Part shown: one piece after another, positions 1-12,522 of the stretch | Position numbering within the stretch: the stretch's first letter is position 1 | How the letters are laid out: every line of letters starts with the position of its first letter | The notes under the pieces: model-generated | The model's input: only the letters and a program-made list of their open reading frames with translations | What the model was told of the DNA's origin: nothing | Database searches by the model: none | Source: Volvox africanus | Lineage: Eukaryota; Chlorophyta; Chlorophyceae; Chlamydomonadales; Volvocaceae | Direction of reading: 5' to 3' | Length of the DNA: 64,000 nucleotides | NCBI GenBank assembly: GCA_030268105.1 | Contig: BSDZ01000024.1 | Coordinates: forward strand, 186,001-250,000 | Position numbers and translations under genes: made by a program

Positions 1-104
1 GCGGTCTTAAGACAGCCGGACATGAATGGACAGGCCATAAAAGCGTCCTTAATGTCCCTAGAGCACGTCATCTTTACATATACATTCCATGATGCCTTCT
101 GTAG

Positions 105-2875
105 CCACCGGGGAGCATCCTGACGACATTTGAGCAGGGCCACATTGTGGACCGTGGCCGGGGTAAAAGCGCCGTGCATGAGGCACGGGGAGTATACGAT
201 CCCGTCGTACACAGCTATCGGATCGACCCTGCACCACAACCAGCTGCAGCAGCTGCACCGAAGGAACGACCCAGCAGGTGCGGCCGGGAACAATATTAAC
301 GCTCGCATACACACGCGGCCACCTGGGGGTCCATGTTACGGACACCTAGGTATACGCCACGATTACAATGCGTTATTACAATGTGAATGTGCTCATCGTG
401 GGATGTACGCAGAGGGAACAATTTTTCCATCATCCGTGCTGTGGTTTAATGTGGTGGTGAGGAAGCAACAGCAGGGCCCCAATAAGCAACAGCGGAGGGT
501 TGACTTGGCGTCAAAGTGATTGTGCGGCACATCGCTGGACGACGGGTGGCTTAAATCTGCATCGCTGCCGTAATGTGGGCTGTCGGGAAGGTGACGGAAT
601 GGTTCGGTGCGATACACTTTTAACAAGACAGGCTTTTCACGTGCCGCGCTTTTCGAGACCCGTATCTGGCTTGCCCGTATTACTGCTTTTCCGCAGCGCC
701 CCAAGCAGGCGTGAGGTGGCACCGCCGCAACCGCACCACGAACGCCCCACAACACCTTTCGAGCACAAATATTTGCAGGTGCGGCTGCATCTTTGTCCTG
801 TCCAGCCGTCATGCAACACGTAGCGCGTCAATAATTGGTCGATGGCAGTAATGCGTGCTTACACAGACACAAATGCTTAACAGCACTTTTCCCGCCCGTT
901 TGTCAGTATGCCCTGGCCCGGCACGCAAACTATATGGCGCGTCGCTGACTGCGCCCCTATGCTTACACGTATATCCCACGTGTTTCCCCTCCATGCAGGT
1001 TTCCCGGGGCACTTACAACCCATTGACGCACCAATATACCGACATGCCGGAACCGGAGTATGCCCGGCGTAAGGAGAAGGATTTCGAGCGCAAGCACGGG
1101 CTAGGCGCTGGTCTGCGGCGCGTGTACGTCCAGTCACCGAACGATCCGATACTTTGGTGAGCCATGGCCACCCGGAGAGGCGTCGGCGGAATGCCGTGTA
1201 GCGCATTTCGCCAGCCAGGTTTCACGTTCAGAGAGGCGTTACACTGTCTCAGTCCTGACGACGTTGTCAAATGGCGAGGCGTAGCTGCAGCAACGGGTCT
1301 CCCAACTGCGTAAAGTGAAGCTTCACAGTTACCCCTTATTGATCTATTGAGCTGCTTAACAATGCGGCGGCACTGCAGAGAGGCTGGGCTTTTTAAGGGA
1401 TTTCCCGGCTGGTGTAGGTAGGGCGGCTTCAGAAGTCCAGACGGATCTCATCTCTTTTCAGAGTGAATGCGTCATCCATCTAGGTCCACCTAAGTCAAGC
1501 GGGTAGGCAGACAGGGACAGCAATTACCAAATTCGGAGGGGCCCGAAGGGCACATAGTTACGGAGTTACGGTAGTACTTGTCATGTTGCTAAACGACCGT
1601 GGTTATGCCAAGATAACAGCATTGATAAAATTATGTTATCTCTCCCTCCTGCAGGAATAGGGATACGTCTGGCTCGTCGGCAGCGTCAGTGGCGGGAGCG
1701 GGGGGGGGAGCGGGAGCAGGGGCACCCACAGCCCCTGCGCCGGAAGGAGGCAACAAGGCCGCAGCGGCAACGGCGCGGCGGCAACGGCCCACAAGCGCAC
1801 CATCGAAAAGCGTGCGCAAGATGGGGACAGGAAGGGGCACGTACAATCCGTTGTGAGTGAGGCCGTTGCCTGGGCCCTCGGCTTTATGAATAGTTTAGTA
1901 AGACCTTATCATTGTGGACTGGGATTGTGCAAGCAACCTTTGCCCCGAACGGTCTTATTACGGCCCCCGCGTTCGGCTTCTAGTGGCTGTTTCCCTGTCA
2001 CGTGAAGAAGAGTCATGCGACCAAGGACAATATGTATGATTATCATAGACAATTGCATCAACACGTCCTGTCGTGATTAGAAGTTCCCCGAGTTGGGACG
2101 TAGTAGCACGTGTGATGCACTCAACTTTACCTCCGTTCGCTGGCCGGTTTACTGCCCCGCTCATTCGTAGGACACATGAGTGGCAGATGCCACCCACAAA
2201 CCCGGATCACGCTAAACAGGACGCGGTGCTGCAACGGCGCCTTGGGTTAAGCGGCACGGGTCCGGGTCGCACCCCCACGCCCGTGAAGCAGGGCGTCTAC
2301 AACCCCATCCTTAACACCTGGACGGTCTTGCCCGCCAATCCACGCTTGATCGATGGGCTGTCATTTATGCCCGCAACACTCTTCAGCAAGCCGACGCCGG
2401 CGACGATTCGTATGTAAAAAGCCTCTCTGATTGCGTCCACGGACTTGGCGCTTACAATGGGATCATTCTTCACAATTTGTGTTGCAAGCTGTTCACTGCT
2501 TTTGCGTTCTGGGTTCGGTTGCCCGAGGAGTCTCCACATGGCTCAACTCCGTTGACGGATGGTGTGGATTACCAGCTGGCGAGACGCACGTTCACAATCA
2601 AGCCACTTAGGCAGCGCACTTGAAAAGTGTTGCCTGGGGTTTCTTGACTGAGGGATTCCCGTGCAGGCCTCGTGGATCAACAGCAGGTGCGTCTAACTTG
2701 GACATCATTATTCCTTCGAACTGAGGGGCTTGTGGAATCCGATGGCAAGGGGGTTGCAGTGAACCTGTCACGTCCAGTTAAGATGGAGTTATGCACTGCA
2801 TCAAGGGTTCATGTCTTTTGAGGCCCTGTACGAGCCTTCATCATTTCAGCTTTGCAGGGGCGCACGCAGCAATGA
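105..2875 (+). CDS. YNP-repeat protein of unknown function, 3' part of gene
   Basis: Seven phase-consistent exons: 105-277, 709-778, 999-1156, 1655-1852, 2171-2409, 2667-2686, 2858-2875 (TGA). The first begins in phase 0, so the gene continues upstream of the window. The product carries four copies of a motif G-[VT]-Y-[DN]-P-[VLI]-x(3)-x-[YW]-x(3)-P, beginning at about 189, 1008, 1836 and 2292. The third copy is split by the 1853-2170 intron and reads GTYNPLTHEW once joined. Between copies lie basic stretches and an Ala/Gly/Pro linker (exon 1655-1852). There is no membrane segment or recognised catalytic domain. Short regularly spaced Tyr-Asn-Pro motifs recall microtubule-associated ciliary proteins, but that is inference; I do not recognise the family. 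The last two very short exons rest only on splice borders and phase and are the weakest part. Confidence 0.65.
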
Positions 2876-4192
2876 TCCGCGTCGATGGATCTAAAATGGT
2901 GTCCAGGGTGGTGACATCAGACCAATAGTTCAGGTGGTGGACTGGACAACACAGCCGCAAATCGGTGTGTTGTGCACGGATTTTAGGATGCATGGAGTTG
3001 CCTTGGAGAGCCGGCGCAATAATGTGGCGACACAACGAATGGACTTGTTACCCTGAGAGTATTAAGTGCTCTGAGTTTGGGGTGAATATGGAAACGGACG
3101 TGATATGCATGTTATTTGCGATGCGTAATCTGGAACAAGCATGAGTCCGTCAATGCTAACCAGGCAAGCTGTTATCGCTGTCCATGTTCGGGAAAAGGTC
3201 GACATGCAATGTTCGGATGCATCGGAAGGCGGGCCGAAGGACGTCATGCACATGTACATGTCTTTGCTGCTGCTCGGTTCGTGCGCGCGGGATGAGGTGT
3301 GCATGTGGAACGCGACGTCTGAAACAATCTATGCCGCTGGAAGCTGCATCCAGTCTGCTTCTTTAAGGCCGTAATCATGACAAAGTATGAGCTTAGCTTA
3401 GCATAATATGATGGTGGCACTAAGGCGGGAGTCACCGCGAGAGGGCCTGGCCTTGCTTGAAGCGAGGGGAGGTGTATAACTCACGGCTTCGGGTGTTATT
3501 GATGATGCCCCGTGCAGGTGTTTGTTTATGACATGACTTAATACTTTAACCTTCACCATTGCCTTGGTGTTGGATCGACTGCATGCTTCCCCGGGGGTGC
3601 ATATGAAGGGCTGGAAACCACGGAACGTCGAATGGCAACGCTGTAAACGCCATAGGATAAAAGTGTACCATACCACGTACCCCAGCGGGGCCTCGCTGGC
3701 TTGGAAATGCGGTTGCAAGAAAGCGCGAGCTGGCAACCGCTGATCCAACCTTGTCATCGTTTCTGTGCGGACGCATGCTTGAAAGAATGTAACTCCAAAT
3801 GAAGAATCACCTATCCAACCCAACATCGCCGCTTGTATGCACTTGAGTTACAAGGGATTGACGGTAGCGTCCTGCCCGTTAGTCGCCATTCGTGGCAAGT
3901 CATCAACGACCCAGCCGCCACAAATTGGGAATAGCCTCTTAAGGTGTGACCCAATGAAGCGCGCGGCACGGGCCCCTGCCTTTGCACTCACAGTCATGCG
4001 ATCTTACTGTTCCACCACGTTCCGAGCTCTCATAGAAACATTACAGTTGGCCACCAGGGCATGTCAGACAGCAGGACGTCACGCTGGGGGTGCAGCCAGC
4101 CGGGAAACGGCTAAGCGACCCTTTGGTTGGTTCTTGTTTGTTTTCAAAGTGCCTCCCGGGTCGCTGCATATATTAATGCTTCAGTAAATCCC
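2876..4192. other. No supported gene; 3' flanks of two convergent genes
   Basis: This stretch separates the YNP-repeat gene (+) from the PH-like gene (-). Open frames here are short, overlap on both strands and show no recognisable domain. TGTAA motifs occur on the plus strand near 3640 and 3788 and on the minus strand near 3853 and 4041, as expected for two facing 3' ends. Confidence 0.5.
4041..4045 (-). terminator. Candidate TGTAA poly(A) signal of the PH-like gene
   Basis: TTACA on the plus strand, i.e. TGTAA on the coding strand, about 150 bases past the stop at 4193. TGTAA is the usual poly(A) signal in chlorophycean algae. Assignment is by position only. Confidence 0.35.
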
Positions 4193-5030
4193 TCATAATG
4201 TGTAGATGCACCTGTTGATGTGCTCTTCGATCTCCTTAAACTTCTCGAGGCCAGTAAGCTCGATTCGAGATCCATCCCGTAGAAAGACCACCTGCATGGG
4301 ACACGACAGTGTTACTGCATCGTCTTGCATGGAAGCTGCACCGAACTAAAAAAGCTATAGGCTAATAGATATGTACACATGCGGGTGTGCAGGAGAGGAG
4401 GCCGTCAACTGAATGAAACTTAAAAGCTACCTATGTGAAAAAGGTATGTAAAAGCTACCTCGTCACAGAACGCACGGCATGGCATGGCTCCCCACAACGC
4501 CTAGCTGAAGGAGCCCAGGTCGTAAGGCAGCTGGTTGCTCTGGACAATAATGCCGCATCTTGGTTGTGGTAATGTGTGGGCATGTGACACGGGAGCCTAG
4601 CAACCTGGATGTGTTTGTACTGCCCGCTCGCTTAAACACGCACCATGTCTCCCCACAGGCCAAACCCACGGGGCCCGGTTCGGATCTCCTTAATGTTCTT
4701 ATAGGCAATTTCGATCGTCCGCTTAAAGAGTGGCGACGTGTTCACAATGACCAGCCGCTTGTTCGTGAACTTGAAGCTGATCCATAACCGCCGGCCGATG
4801 GACGCGATTGACAGGGGCGCATAGATTAGTGTGGGCAGCAGGACAAGGCTGAGGACCAGCTCTGCGTTTGAGCCTGGTCCCTCGTAAAAGACCACTTCCG
4901 GGGTAACTTCCGCCGCTGCATCGCTCGAGGTGGAGGCGGCTGGGACATCGGCTGCCGCTGGTGCAGATGCTGCTGTACCGTCTGCGCAGGGCGCCGCGAA
5001 GGGTTCGAATTTGGAAAGGTATGGCTTCAT
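4193..5030 (-). CDS. PH-like (bPH_2/YdbS-type) membrane protein, possibly plastid
   Basis: Two exons, 5030-4644 and 4291-4193, joined in phase 0 (donor ATG|GTGCGT, acceptor GCAG). From the Met at 5030 the product is 161 residues; the frame is open further upstream (another Met near 5123), so the N-terminus is uncertain. An Ala-rich segment leads into a hydrophobic stretch (LVLSLVLLPTLIYAPL) and then a compact beta-rich domain with RLWISFKFTNKRLVIV, GLWGDMVVFLRDGSRIEL and a C-terminal helix. This is the pattern of bacterial PH domains found in prokaryotic and plastid membrane proteins of unknown role. A transit peptide is plausible but not shown. The gene is divergent from PhoD. Confidence 0.78.
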
Positions 5031-5939
5031 ACAGTTTGGGCAGTCTTGTTTTAATAGCCATAACAGCAGCTCGCGCTGGCAATAATGCCACCCGCGATTG
5101 CACACAGCCTGATGGGTAAGCATTAGTCTCGCCCGCCAGCGCTTGCATACGAAACTATGCGAATGATTAACTGGGCGGGCGGCCTGGATATCGAAGATCC
5201 CCCACAAGAAATGATTTCATTTATCCACAAACGAATCCGGGAACGAAAATCCGTTTCCATCCTGAAAGTTCCCCCCGTCATGATTACGCATGAACGCGTC
5301 GCATCCACGGGTCCATGCGTGGCCACTACACCTTGGCGTCCTCACGGCTACCCAGACAGCGACTAAACACCCGAGATATTAAGTATTCATACATACAATA
5401 ACTGACTAGTAAGTAACACTTGATGCGGTGCATCCATGGCTATAGCTCTTGGCTGGTACCTTCAGTCGACGCCTTTGTCGCCACCGTTCGTTGTGAGCGA
5501 TTCCCAGACAACGTCGTTTGAGATACAGAGCACCTAGTCCTGCACAATTTTGTGCACAAGTAAGCAGAATGTTTCCGGAATCCCGTGCTCGGCCGAGATG
5601 TACTAGCAGAGGTTGCTTGCAACGAGCTGAGCATTGTAGCTTGAAAACGTAACAGGGAATCTTAGCTGTAACTTGACACAAACAAATTAAGTGGCCAGTT
5701 ACGCTGAAAGCGTTCGTATTCGAGGAAGAATTTCATTGGCTCTGGAGCTGGTGCTTCGGAGCGGCGACTGAAAGACCGGGGTGGAAGGCTTTTGGACTAG
5801 ATAACACTATGTTTCTCATCGAGTGAAGCATAGAGAGCAGGGTTTTCGACCTATCCGAGTTTACTTCTTAGTACAAAGCGACAAAAGTTTAGCACCAGTG
5901 TAACAGTTGTCCGTTAAATGTTGGCGTGGTGTCCCAGTC
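5031..5939. promoter_or_regulatory. Intergenic region between divergent PH-like and PhoD genes
   Basis: About 0.9 kb, presumably the 5' UTRs and promoters of both flanking genes. It may also hold a missing first exon of the PH-like gene, since minus-strand frames stay open to about 5326. I see no defined promoter element. Confidence 0.35.
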
Positions 5940-8900
5940 ATGTCCGTATTCGAAACAGAACGTTTGACCTACCCAGATGATGTTTACGCGATTCACTCAA
6001 TTCCTCTCGGCAGAGAAACGCAACGTTACAGGCGAATTAATGTTTTAATGCTGATCAGCTTGGGGGTCGTATCATGCGTAACGTTGATACTAGCAGTTAT
6101 AGCGATTGTCAGGACTGGAACGGCGCAAACGGTGAAAGCTGTTACCGAGGCGCCTGCTGGCCAGAGCTCTGTTGGCGGTAATGACACGCAAGCTTCCAAC
6201 CGCTTCAAACCAACAAGGAAGGTGGCATTCGGCAGCTGCAGCTCATATGACTTGCGTCCGCAGCCTATATGGGTGGAAGTAAGTGCACGCACGCTCACAT
6301 GCAGGAGTTCTGAAAGCTGACCCCTGGGTCATTTTTCAAGCTCCCAACCCCGCAAACTAGCTGAAAAACTCCAGTGCACGGTTAGTAGGATGATCTCTCT
6401 CTAAGAATGTGAATCGTTGTGCGTTATTTAACGCTGTTGCCGGTCTAGGTGACGACATTGACCTTCTAAGTGTGTGACGTCGGCGGCATGTGTATGGCTG
6501 ATTCCTGTTTTTGGTTTCGCTCCAAGCATGCCCTCTGCACCCCTCCTTCCCCATCCACGGGTGATCCTGCTCCGATACATCTGCAGGGTGTCGTGCCCTC
6601 GCAGCCGGATGCTTGGATTTGGGTCGGCGATATGGCGTAAGTGCTTGCCTTTGCGGCTCATGGGGTTCGAAGTACGCTGGTGCATGGCCCCACTCATATT
6701 GCTCATTGACCTATTGGCGGCGGATGCTGGTGTTGCTACTTCTCCGAGCCCTTGGACGGCACCCGGTTCTTAGGTCCTGATATCACAACCGTGGTTACTG
6801 CCGCTGCTACAACATGTTCCTGCAGGTATCTGGACACATCGCCGGTGTCATGCGACCTCAATGACACCCAATCCCTGACGGGTTGGTGCAACTGCACGGC
6901 CGACTACATGAGCATGCCGGGGCAGTGCATGGCGGGCAACATTGATGCGGCGAGAGAGCGCTGGGTTCATGCGGTAGGGGTTTAGCAATGGCAGAGGGTT
7001 CAATTGCGGCATTTGAGACCTCTCGGGTTTGGCCCGAGAACTTGAGGTTAAGCATCGGCCTGTCGGGACCTTTGCTCCCCCACTGCTCCGTCCTGCGTCG
7101 ATCTTAGGGTGTCACGGTTCTACCCGCTGGCCAGATCCTCCTTCCTTGTCGTTGGATCTCTCTCTCTCTATTTCTTTCTCTCTCTTCATTTCTTTTTTTA
7201 TGCTCCTCATGCTATCCTAACCTTTTTCCTGTCGATAATTGTTCACAAATTCAGATTTGAATCAAGGTGACGCTCTCTCTTCTCCCACTTTTCTCTGTAT
7301 CCGTTCCGCCCCTCCTTTCTCTCTCTTTTTTCCTTCGCCCCTCTCTCTTTATCCCCGCAACGAAGGGACACCGACTCAGTTCGGTTTGTTGAGCCTGTGT
7401 CTTGAGACCGTGTTGAGCCTGTGAAACGCATATATCTCCCTCAGGGGCCCTATTGGGGTAATGCAAGGGTTTTTGAGCTGACCATCGCTGCCCCGTCTGT
7501 AGCACCCACACAGTTTTCGTCTTTAAAGCACGCTTTCCGCCCGCCATCCATGAAATAGCAGATCCATCAACCGGACTATCGAGCCTTCCTTGACTTCATG
7601 TGTCCCCCGATGCACGGCGCCGCCTCCGCGTCCACCGTATCCGTGTCCGGTTCCATGGGCTTCGGAGCTGAGCCCGGGCGCTTCCCGCCCACCGGAACCG
7701 ATCCGGCGATTTGCCCGCGGCCCATTTTCGGTGTTTATGATGACCATGATTTTGGCTGGGTGCGTGTGGGAAATGGGTTTAAGCTGAGGGCGAGAGCGCC
7801 CCTCCCACTATTCCGCGTATTTCCTTGGGAGCTTGACACCTCCTTTGCTTGACACTGTAGGGTTTCGTCGTACGCCCCGTCTTGGTTTGAGACCATCCTG
7901 CTGAATCTCGGGGGGAGGGGCCAACACAAACTGCTTCGGAAGATCGGTGACGTTCACGCATCTCTTAGGGTGATTATGGTCACTTCCCCAAACCACTTTC
8001 GAGTCCCACACGTCGTGGACCCCGTATGCTTAATCTCACTTCGGTGTACGCTTTCGGTATTTTGCCCTTTCCTAGTAGAACGTAGTCGACCAAATTAAGG
8101 TAGGTAAATCCTTTTTTAGTGATAATAAACTAATAAACTAATAACAACCAACAGTAAACAACTTATTGCCTGATTACTAACAGAACAACGGCAACCGGCG
8201 TCTACCGAACAAGGCGGAGTTTAAACGCATGTTTTTGGACGCAGTGGGGGAGGCGCCGGGCAGCACTCGGCGCCGGGCGGACGCTGGGCTGCAGGTGCGG
8301 CTCTTGGAAGTGGTTTCGGAGGCCGACGGGTTTGTGTGGGCGTCAACGGCTTGTCGGTCTGGGCGAGACGAGGGAAAGCAGTGGGTGTTTGGGCGGATAG
8401 TGTATTCGCGGTAACTATCTTCACCCAGTTGCCTGATGGGCCCCCTGCTCGCCTCGCGCCTCGCGCCTGGTGCCTCGCTCCACCACCGCCAGGCGATGTA
8501 TACGCTCAACGGCGGCAGCCCGGGTCGTGACATTGATGTCGTACTCTTGGACGAGCGCTGGTACCGGGACACGCTACCGTGTCAGATGCGTCAAGGCTGG
8601 TACGTTCCGCGTGTGTATGTATATTGTGTATGTGTGTTTGTATGAGGGGTGTGGGAGGAGAAAATCCTAAATGAAGGGGGGGACGTACGTCTTGAACACT
8701 TTCCAGCAAGGATGGCCATCACACTCGACATATGTGCCCCGGTCAACACAACACAACACAACACGCACTTAATCGGCCATCCGTGTATTCTTCCAATAAG
8801 GCTTTGATAAGTGGTTTCGTGTTGCGTTCACATCCATCTCCCCTCCCAGCGGGCTTTCCTGAACGTGACCCCTCTTGGTTCCCGCTCTGCCCGCTCCTGC

Positions 8901-11900
8901 CCGTGTCTTGGTCTCGGAGCTTGTCCGCTGAATCTCTTGCCAAGTAAGTTATCGTTCCCAAATCCCCGTCCGTCACCCGGCGTTCCCAATCAGGTGTCAG
9001 ACCATCTTGCAGAGCACTTCCGGCTCAACCCATCCGATGTGGGGTTGGTGCCATGACTTTCTGTTAGACGATCGCCTGACGGGCCGCGGCTCCTGTTGCA
9101 CCAAGGACCAGGACCTGGCAGCCTGGTGTGCGATGGTAGGTCCCATGGCCAGTGGCAGTGATTGGAGGGGAGTAGAGGGAGGAATAGAGGGGATGGCAGT
9201 AAGTGGGGGGGGGAACTAATCCGTACGGAGTACGTTCGCTGTTGATACGTTGTAATCCGTTTTTACCGAGTACGTGTATGTGTGTGTTAGTGTTGGTGTC
9301 TGGACAGCTTAATAGGTAGATCAGAGCAAGGGGCCAGTCCAATGGAAAGAGTACACGCATGCGGCGTTCTTGCTCCCCGGCGTGGGTTAATGATCTCATC
9401 TTCCGTGCCTCCTCCTGTGTGTGTTGACTACCTGCCTTCACGAAATGAAACGAAAACAACGATGTACGGGCGGCCGCCCGAACGTGGCGGCAGTCCTCCA
9501 GCGCCGCGGACCCGCTGTGGCGAGCGGCTTGCGACCCCACGTCCCGCGAGTGGGGCACAGTGCCACTGGTACTGGGAGCCGACAACGCCACCCTGCGGCT
9601 GCTGGACGAGGACCTGTGGTCGTCTGACCAGTTTGCCGTGTTGTGGCCCCGGGTGCTACAGGTTGGGCGCGGTCGGGGTTAGGGGCCGAGACAGCTGGGC
9701 AGCCGGGGCGCTGAATTCGGGAGGGCCGTTGAGGCTCGGCAAATGGGGAACAACGACAGCGACGGAGCGGCGACTCGGGCTGAGCTGCGGAGGAAATGAA
9801 CTTCTCCCTTTATCCTGCATTACATCAAAGCATTATCTTCTTCTGCGTCCCCCCACACCATCTCCTTCCCTCTCCACACCCCACCGGGGCCTTTTGATGA
9901 ACCCCACTCGCCGTTGTCCTTCCCCCTGCAAGGCCAGTGACTCGCCCATGTGCGAGGTGCTGGGTGCTGCGCAACGCGCTTGGCTTTCTGACCACCTGGC
10001 GAGCAGCCTAGCCCCACTGACACTGGTGGTCAGCGGCTCCGTGCCGGTGGGCAGTATTGGATTTACAAACCCTGAGACCGGAGTGTGCAGCGGGGATGAC
10101 TGGAACGTGAGCGAAAGGGGCGGGGTGGCCAGGGTGGGCCACGGTGGGCGGGGTGAGGCAGGGTGAGGCAGAGTGGAGCAAGGTGGGCCACGGTGGGCGG
10201 GGTTGGGTAGGGTGGGGTGCAGGAGAGAACATCCCACACGATGTGAAGGACGGGACCAGAATTGCGCTATGCATCGTACAGCTGCATGCAATTGGATCTA
10301 CCGAACCAAGTAAGTGTGGGAGGGAGATGGTGCTACAGGAGGTTGATCTGTCGTGGTTTGGATCTCCATGTCAAGAAAATGACGACAGGCTTGGGGATAC
10401 AGATAGGTAGAGGTATGAAAGGGGACAGGATCAGAGCGCAAGGGACATCATAAATCTCACGTCGCGTTGGGATTAGGGAGGGGAAAGGGCGCACTGCGGT
10501 TTACTATCTATCTCTCTTTCTTTCTTCCTTTCACTCTCAATCTCCCTCTCTCTCCCTCGCTCTCTTTCTCTATCCCTCGTAGCTCCACGTAAGGAAGCTT
10601 CCGGGATCAAAGTTATTAATATTTCCCTCTCTCTCTCTTTCTTGCGCCACTCGGCCCGATTCCATATCAACCCGGTCCCACGTCCATCCGGTCCTGGCCC
10701 GTCCGGCCCCTCACCGCGCACGGCACACCGCTCCCGGCAGTGCTGGCAGCCGGCGCAGCTAAACTTCCTGCACACGTTGGCCAACGCGTCCTCTGGCTGT
10801 GTGGTGGTGATCACTGGGGACTACCACTATGCGGACATCAAAGCAGTCGCACCGGGGAAGAACACGTCTTACGCGCCGCAACTCAAGGTCGGTGTGGGCA
10901 GCCAGCGGGTTTAGGGGTGTCCGCTAGCGAGGTAACGTGGTCCTCATGCGGTAATATACACCCTTCTGCGATGGTATGTCAACTACTCGAAATTGGTGTG
11001 CTCATAGATTCATACGTGGTATGGCTTTGACGATTCGTGCGCTTCTCTGCCCCTCCCCCTTGCCAGTGACATCTCACCAGAGTCCCCAGGGTCACCGGGG
11101 AACCGACGGCCAATGCTTCGTATTTGTGTTCCCCTTCCTCCGTTCCGCCGTTCCGTCGTCCCACCGTTCCTGCCGTATGTTCTGTCCTGAAGTCCCTATT
11201 CCCTTCCTCGACACCAACTCCCCGCTGCCCCGTCGTTGTACGCTCTCGTATCCGCCTGTCAGACGGACAAGATCAAGAAGCACATTTACCAGGTGCGTGT
11301 GCACGCCTACGTGCTGCAGCTGTTCGCACCTTGGCGAGGCTCAACGGCTCATGATGTTGCTCGCACTCATGCTTGGGACGCGGGTATTGAGGGGGGATGC
11401 GCACAGCTTATAGGTCACCGCTCGAGGGGTCGAAAAGTAAAAGTGTAGTAGCAGAGTCGTGAAGCACGCGAGTACACAAAGGAACGCGAGGCGCTACCGA
11501 CGGGTCATTGGAACGGGCTGGGTTCACCCAATCACCATTGCTGCTACTGCTTAGTCCATACCGGCATCAGAGCCGGCAGTATGTACGGAGTGCATATACT
11601 TCCACTGATATTCTCCTTCTCCGCCGTTCGGTTCCAGCTGTCTGTTCCAGCTGTCTGTTCCAGCTGTTCCATCAGAGCCGGCAGTATGTACGGAGTGCAT
11701 ATACTTCCACTGATATTCTCCTTCTCCGCCGTTCGGTTCCAGCTGTCTTAGGGTTTGTACGTGCCATGGCGGTTGGCCGTTCGGTTTGTTCGTCGAGTCA
11801 TTCAAGTTATAACTGATGTTTGGCTATTGGTTGACAGGTAATGTCTAGCGGCATGACGAGCAGTACGGCGCACCACGAGGGGCTGTCGTGCGAGAGCACC

Positions 11901-12522
11901 TACCGCGAGGACCTCATGGGGTTGCGGCCGCTGGGCAAATGTGCCCTCACGTCCAAGCCCAACTTTGGAATGGTGGAGGTGAGTCCGAATTGCGCCAGTG
12001 AGGGGCGCCGGGCACGGCACCCGGAACCTGGTGAGGCAAGGTGATGCTTATCAGGTAGGGGATGTGCAACTTGAGACTGTAAGCTTGAATAGCAAGGTGA
12101 TGAGAGGCAAGGTGATGAGGGGCAAGAAGTTGATTGATGAATTGAGGTCAACCCAACATTAATCGGGTGCTTTAGTGAAATCCCTAACCACCTGGACACT
12201 GGGCAATTCGTGTGATGAGAGGGGTCTGGGTCCGTGGGGAATGTCATACCCGATGATGGCAGGATAACTCTGGGGTGTGTGATGCGATCTGCGGTCCACA
12301 CGTCTATAGGTCTCTGCCAGTGCCTCCACTCGTCCCCTGGACACTACCCCGGATCGTTCGCCCTGCCTCTTCCTCCCTTCGTAGGTGGACTGGGAAGGCG
12401 GCCTGGTGCACTTGACGATTCGGGACTCGGCGGGCGGCGGCATTGCCACGACCCAAGGCTCGGCCGGGGTGGCGCAGCACGTCGCCTTCTCTCTCAGGAC
12501 GTGTGAACCTGTGGCGGCCTGA
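5940..12522 (+). CDS. PhoD-type alkaline phosphatase/metallophosphatase
   Basis: Thirteen exons: 5940-6278, 6587-6636, 6826-6973, 7562-7759, 8184-8294, 8493-8599, 8994-9135, 9494-9661, 9933-10106, 10741-10887, 11263-11292, 11838-11978, 12385-12522. All phases agree, giving 630 residues. A hydrophobic segment at about residues 37-59 is a signal anchor. PhoD family landmarks follow in order: GSCSS (about 98-102), WIWVGDMAYLD with metal-ligand Asp128, YDDHDFGWNNGNRRLP (238 on), CSGDDW, and ITGDYHYAD near the C-terminus. PhoD enzymes bind Fe3+/Ca2+ and hydrolyse phosphomono- and diesters; the anchor suggests a secretory-pathway, vacuolar or cell-surface enzyme. ATG at 5907 in the same frame is an alternative start. 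The 79-bp repeat, simple repeats and a G-rich minisatellite all lie in its introns. Confidence 0.95.
7155..7345 (+). repeat. Pyrimidine-rich simple repeats in PhoD intron 3
   Basis: Two long CT/TTTC-rich tracts lie inside the intron between exons 6826-6973 and 7562-7759. They produce artefactual Ser/Leu- or Arg/Glu-rich open frames on both strands. Confidence 0.8.
8123..8146 (+). repeat. Short tandem 8-mer (TAATAAAC, about 3 copies)
   Basis: TAATAAAC is repeated twice, then TAATAACA. It lies in the PhoD intron just upstream of the exon at 8184. AT-rich compared with its surroundings. Confidence 0.75.
8745..8766 (+). repeat. Microsatellite (ACAAC)n
   Basis: About four tandem five-base units in the PhoD intron between exons 8493-8599 and 8994-9135. 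Confidence 0.8.
10111..10222 (+). repeat. G-rich minisatellite in PhoD intron 9
   Basis: A GGTGGGCCACGGTGGGCGGG core occurs at about 10133 and again about 49 bases later, separated by GTGAGGCAG-type repeats. The strand carries many GGG/GGGG runs spaced by a few bases. Confidence 0.75.
10501..10660 (+). repeat. CT-rich simple repeat in PhoD intron 9
   Basis: Dense TCTCTC/TTTC/CCTC tracts, interrupted near 10580-10620. They sit upstream of the exon 10741-10887 acceptor and cause false charged frames on the minus strand. Confidence 0.8.
11565..11748 (+). repeat. Perfect 79-bp direct repeat with 13-bp minisatellite between
   Basis: Bases 11565-11643 and 11670-11748 read as identical, offset 105 bases. 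The spacer consists of extra copies of a 13-base unit (TCTGTTCCAGCTG) that also ends each long copy. The whole block is in PhoD intron 11, between exons 11263-11292 and 11838-11978. Confidence 0.9.

Noticed and set aside
4999..5012. GGGTTCGAATTT resembling a tRNA T-loop
   Set aside because: It is inside the PH-like coding exon and no acceptor or anticodon arms can be paired around it.
7239..7547. Several frames over CT-rich sequence
   Set aside because: They arise from simple pyrimidine repeats in a PhoD intron and have low-complexity composition on both strands.
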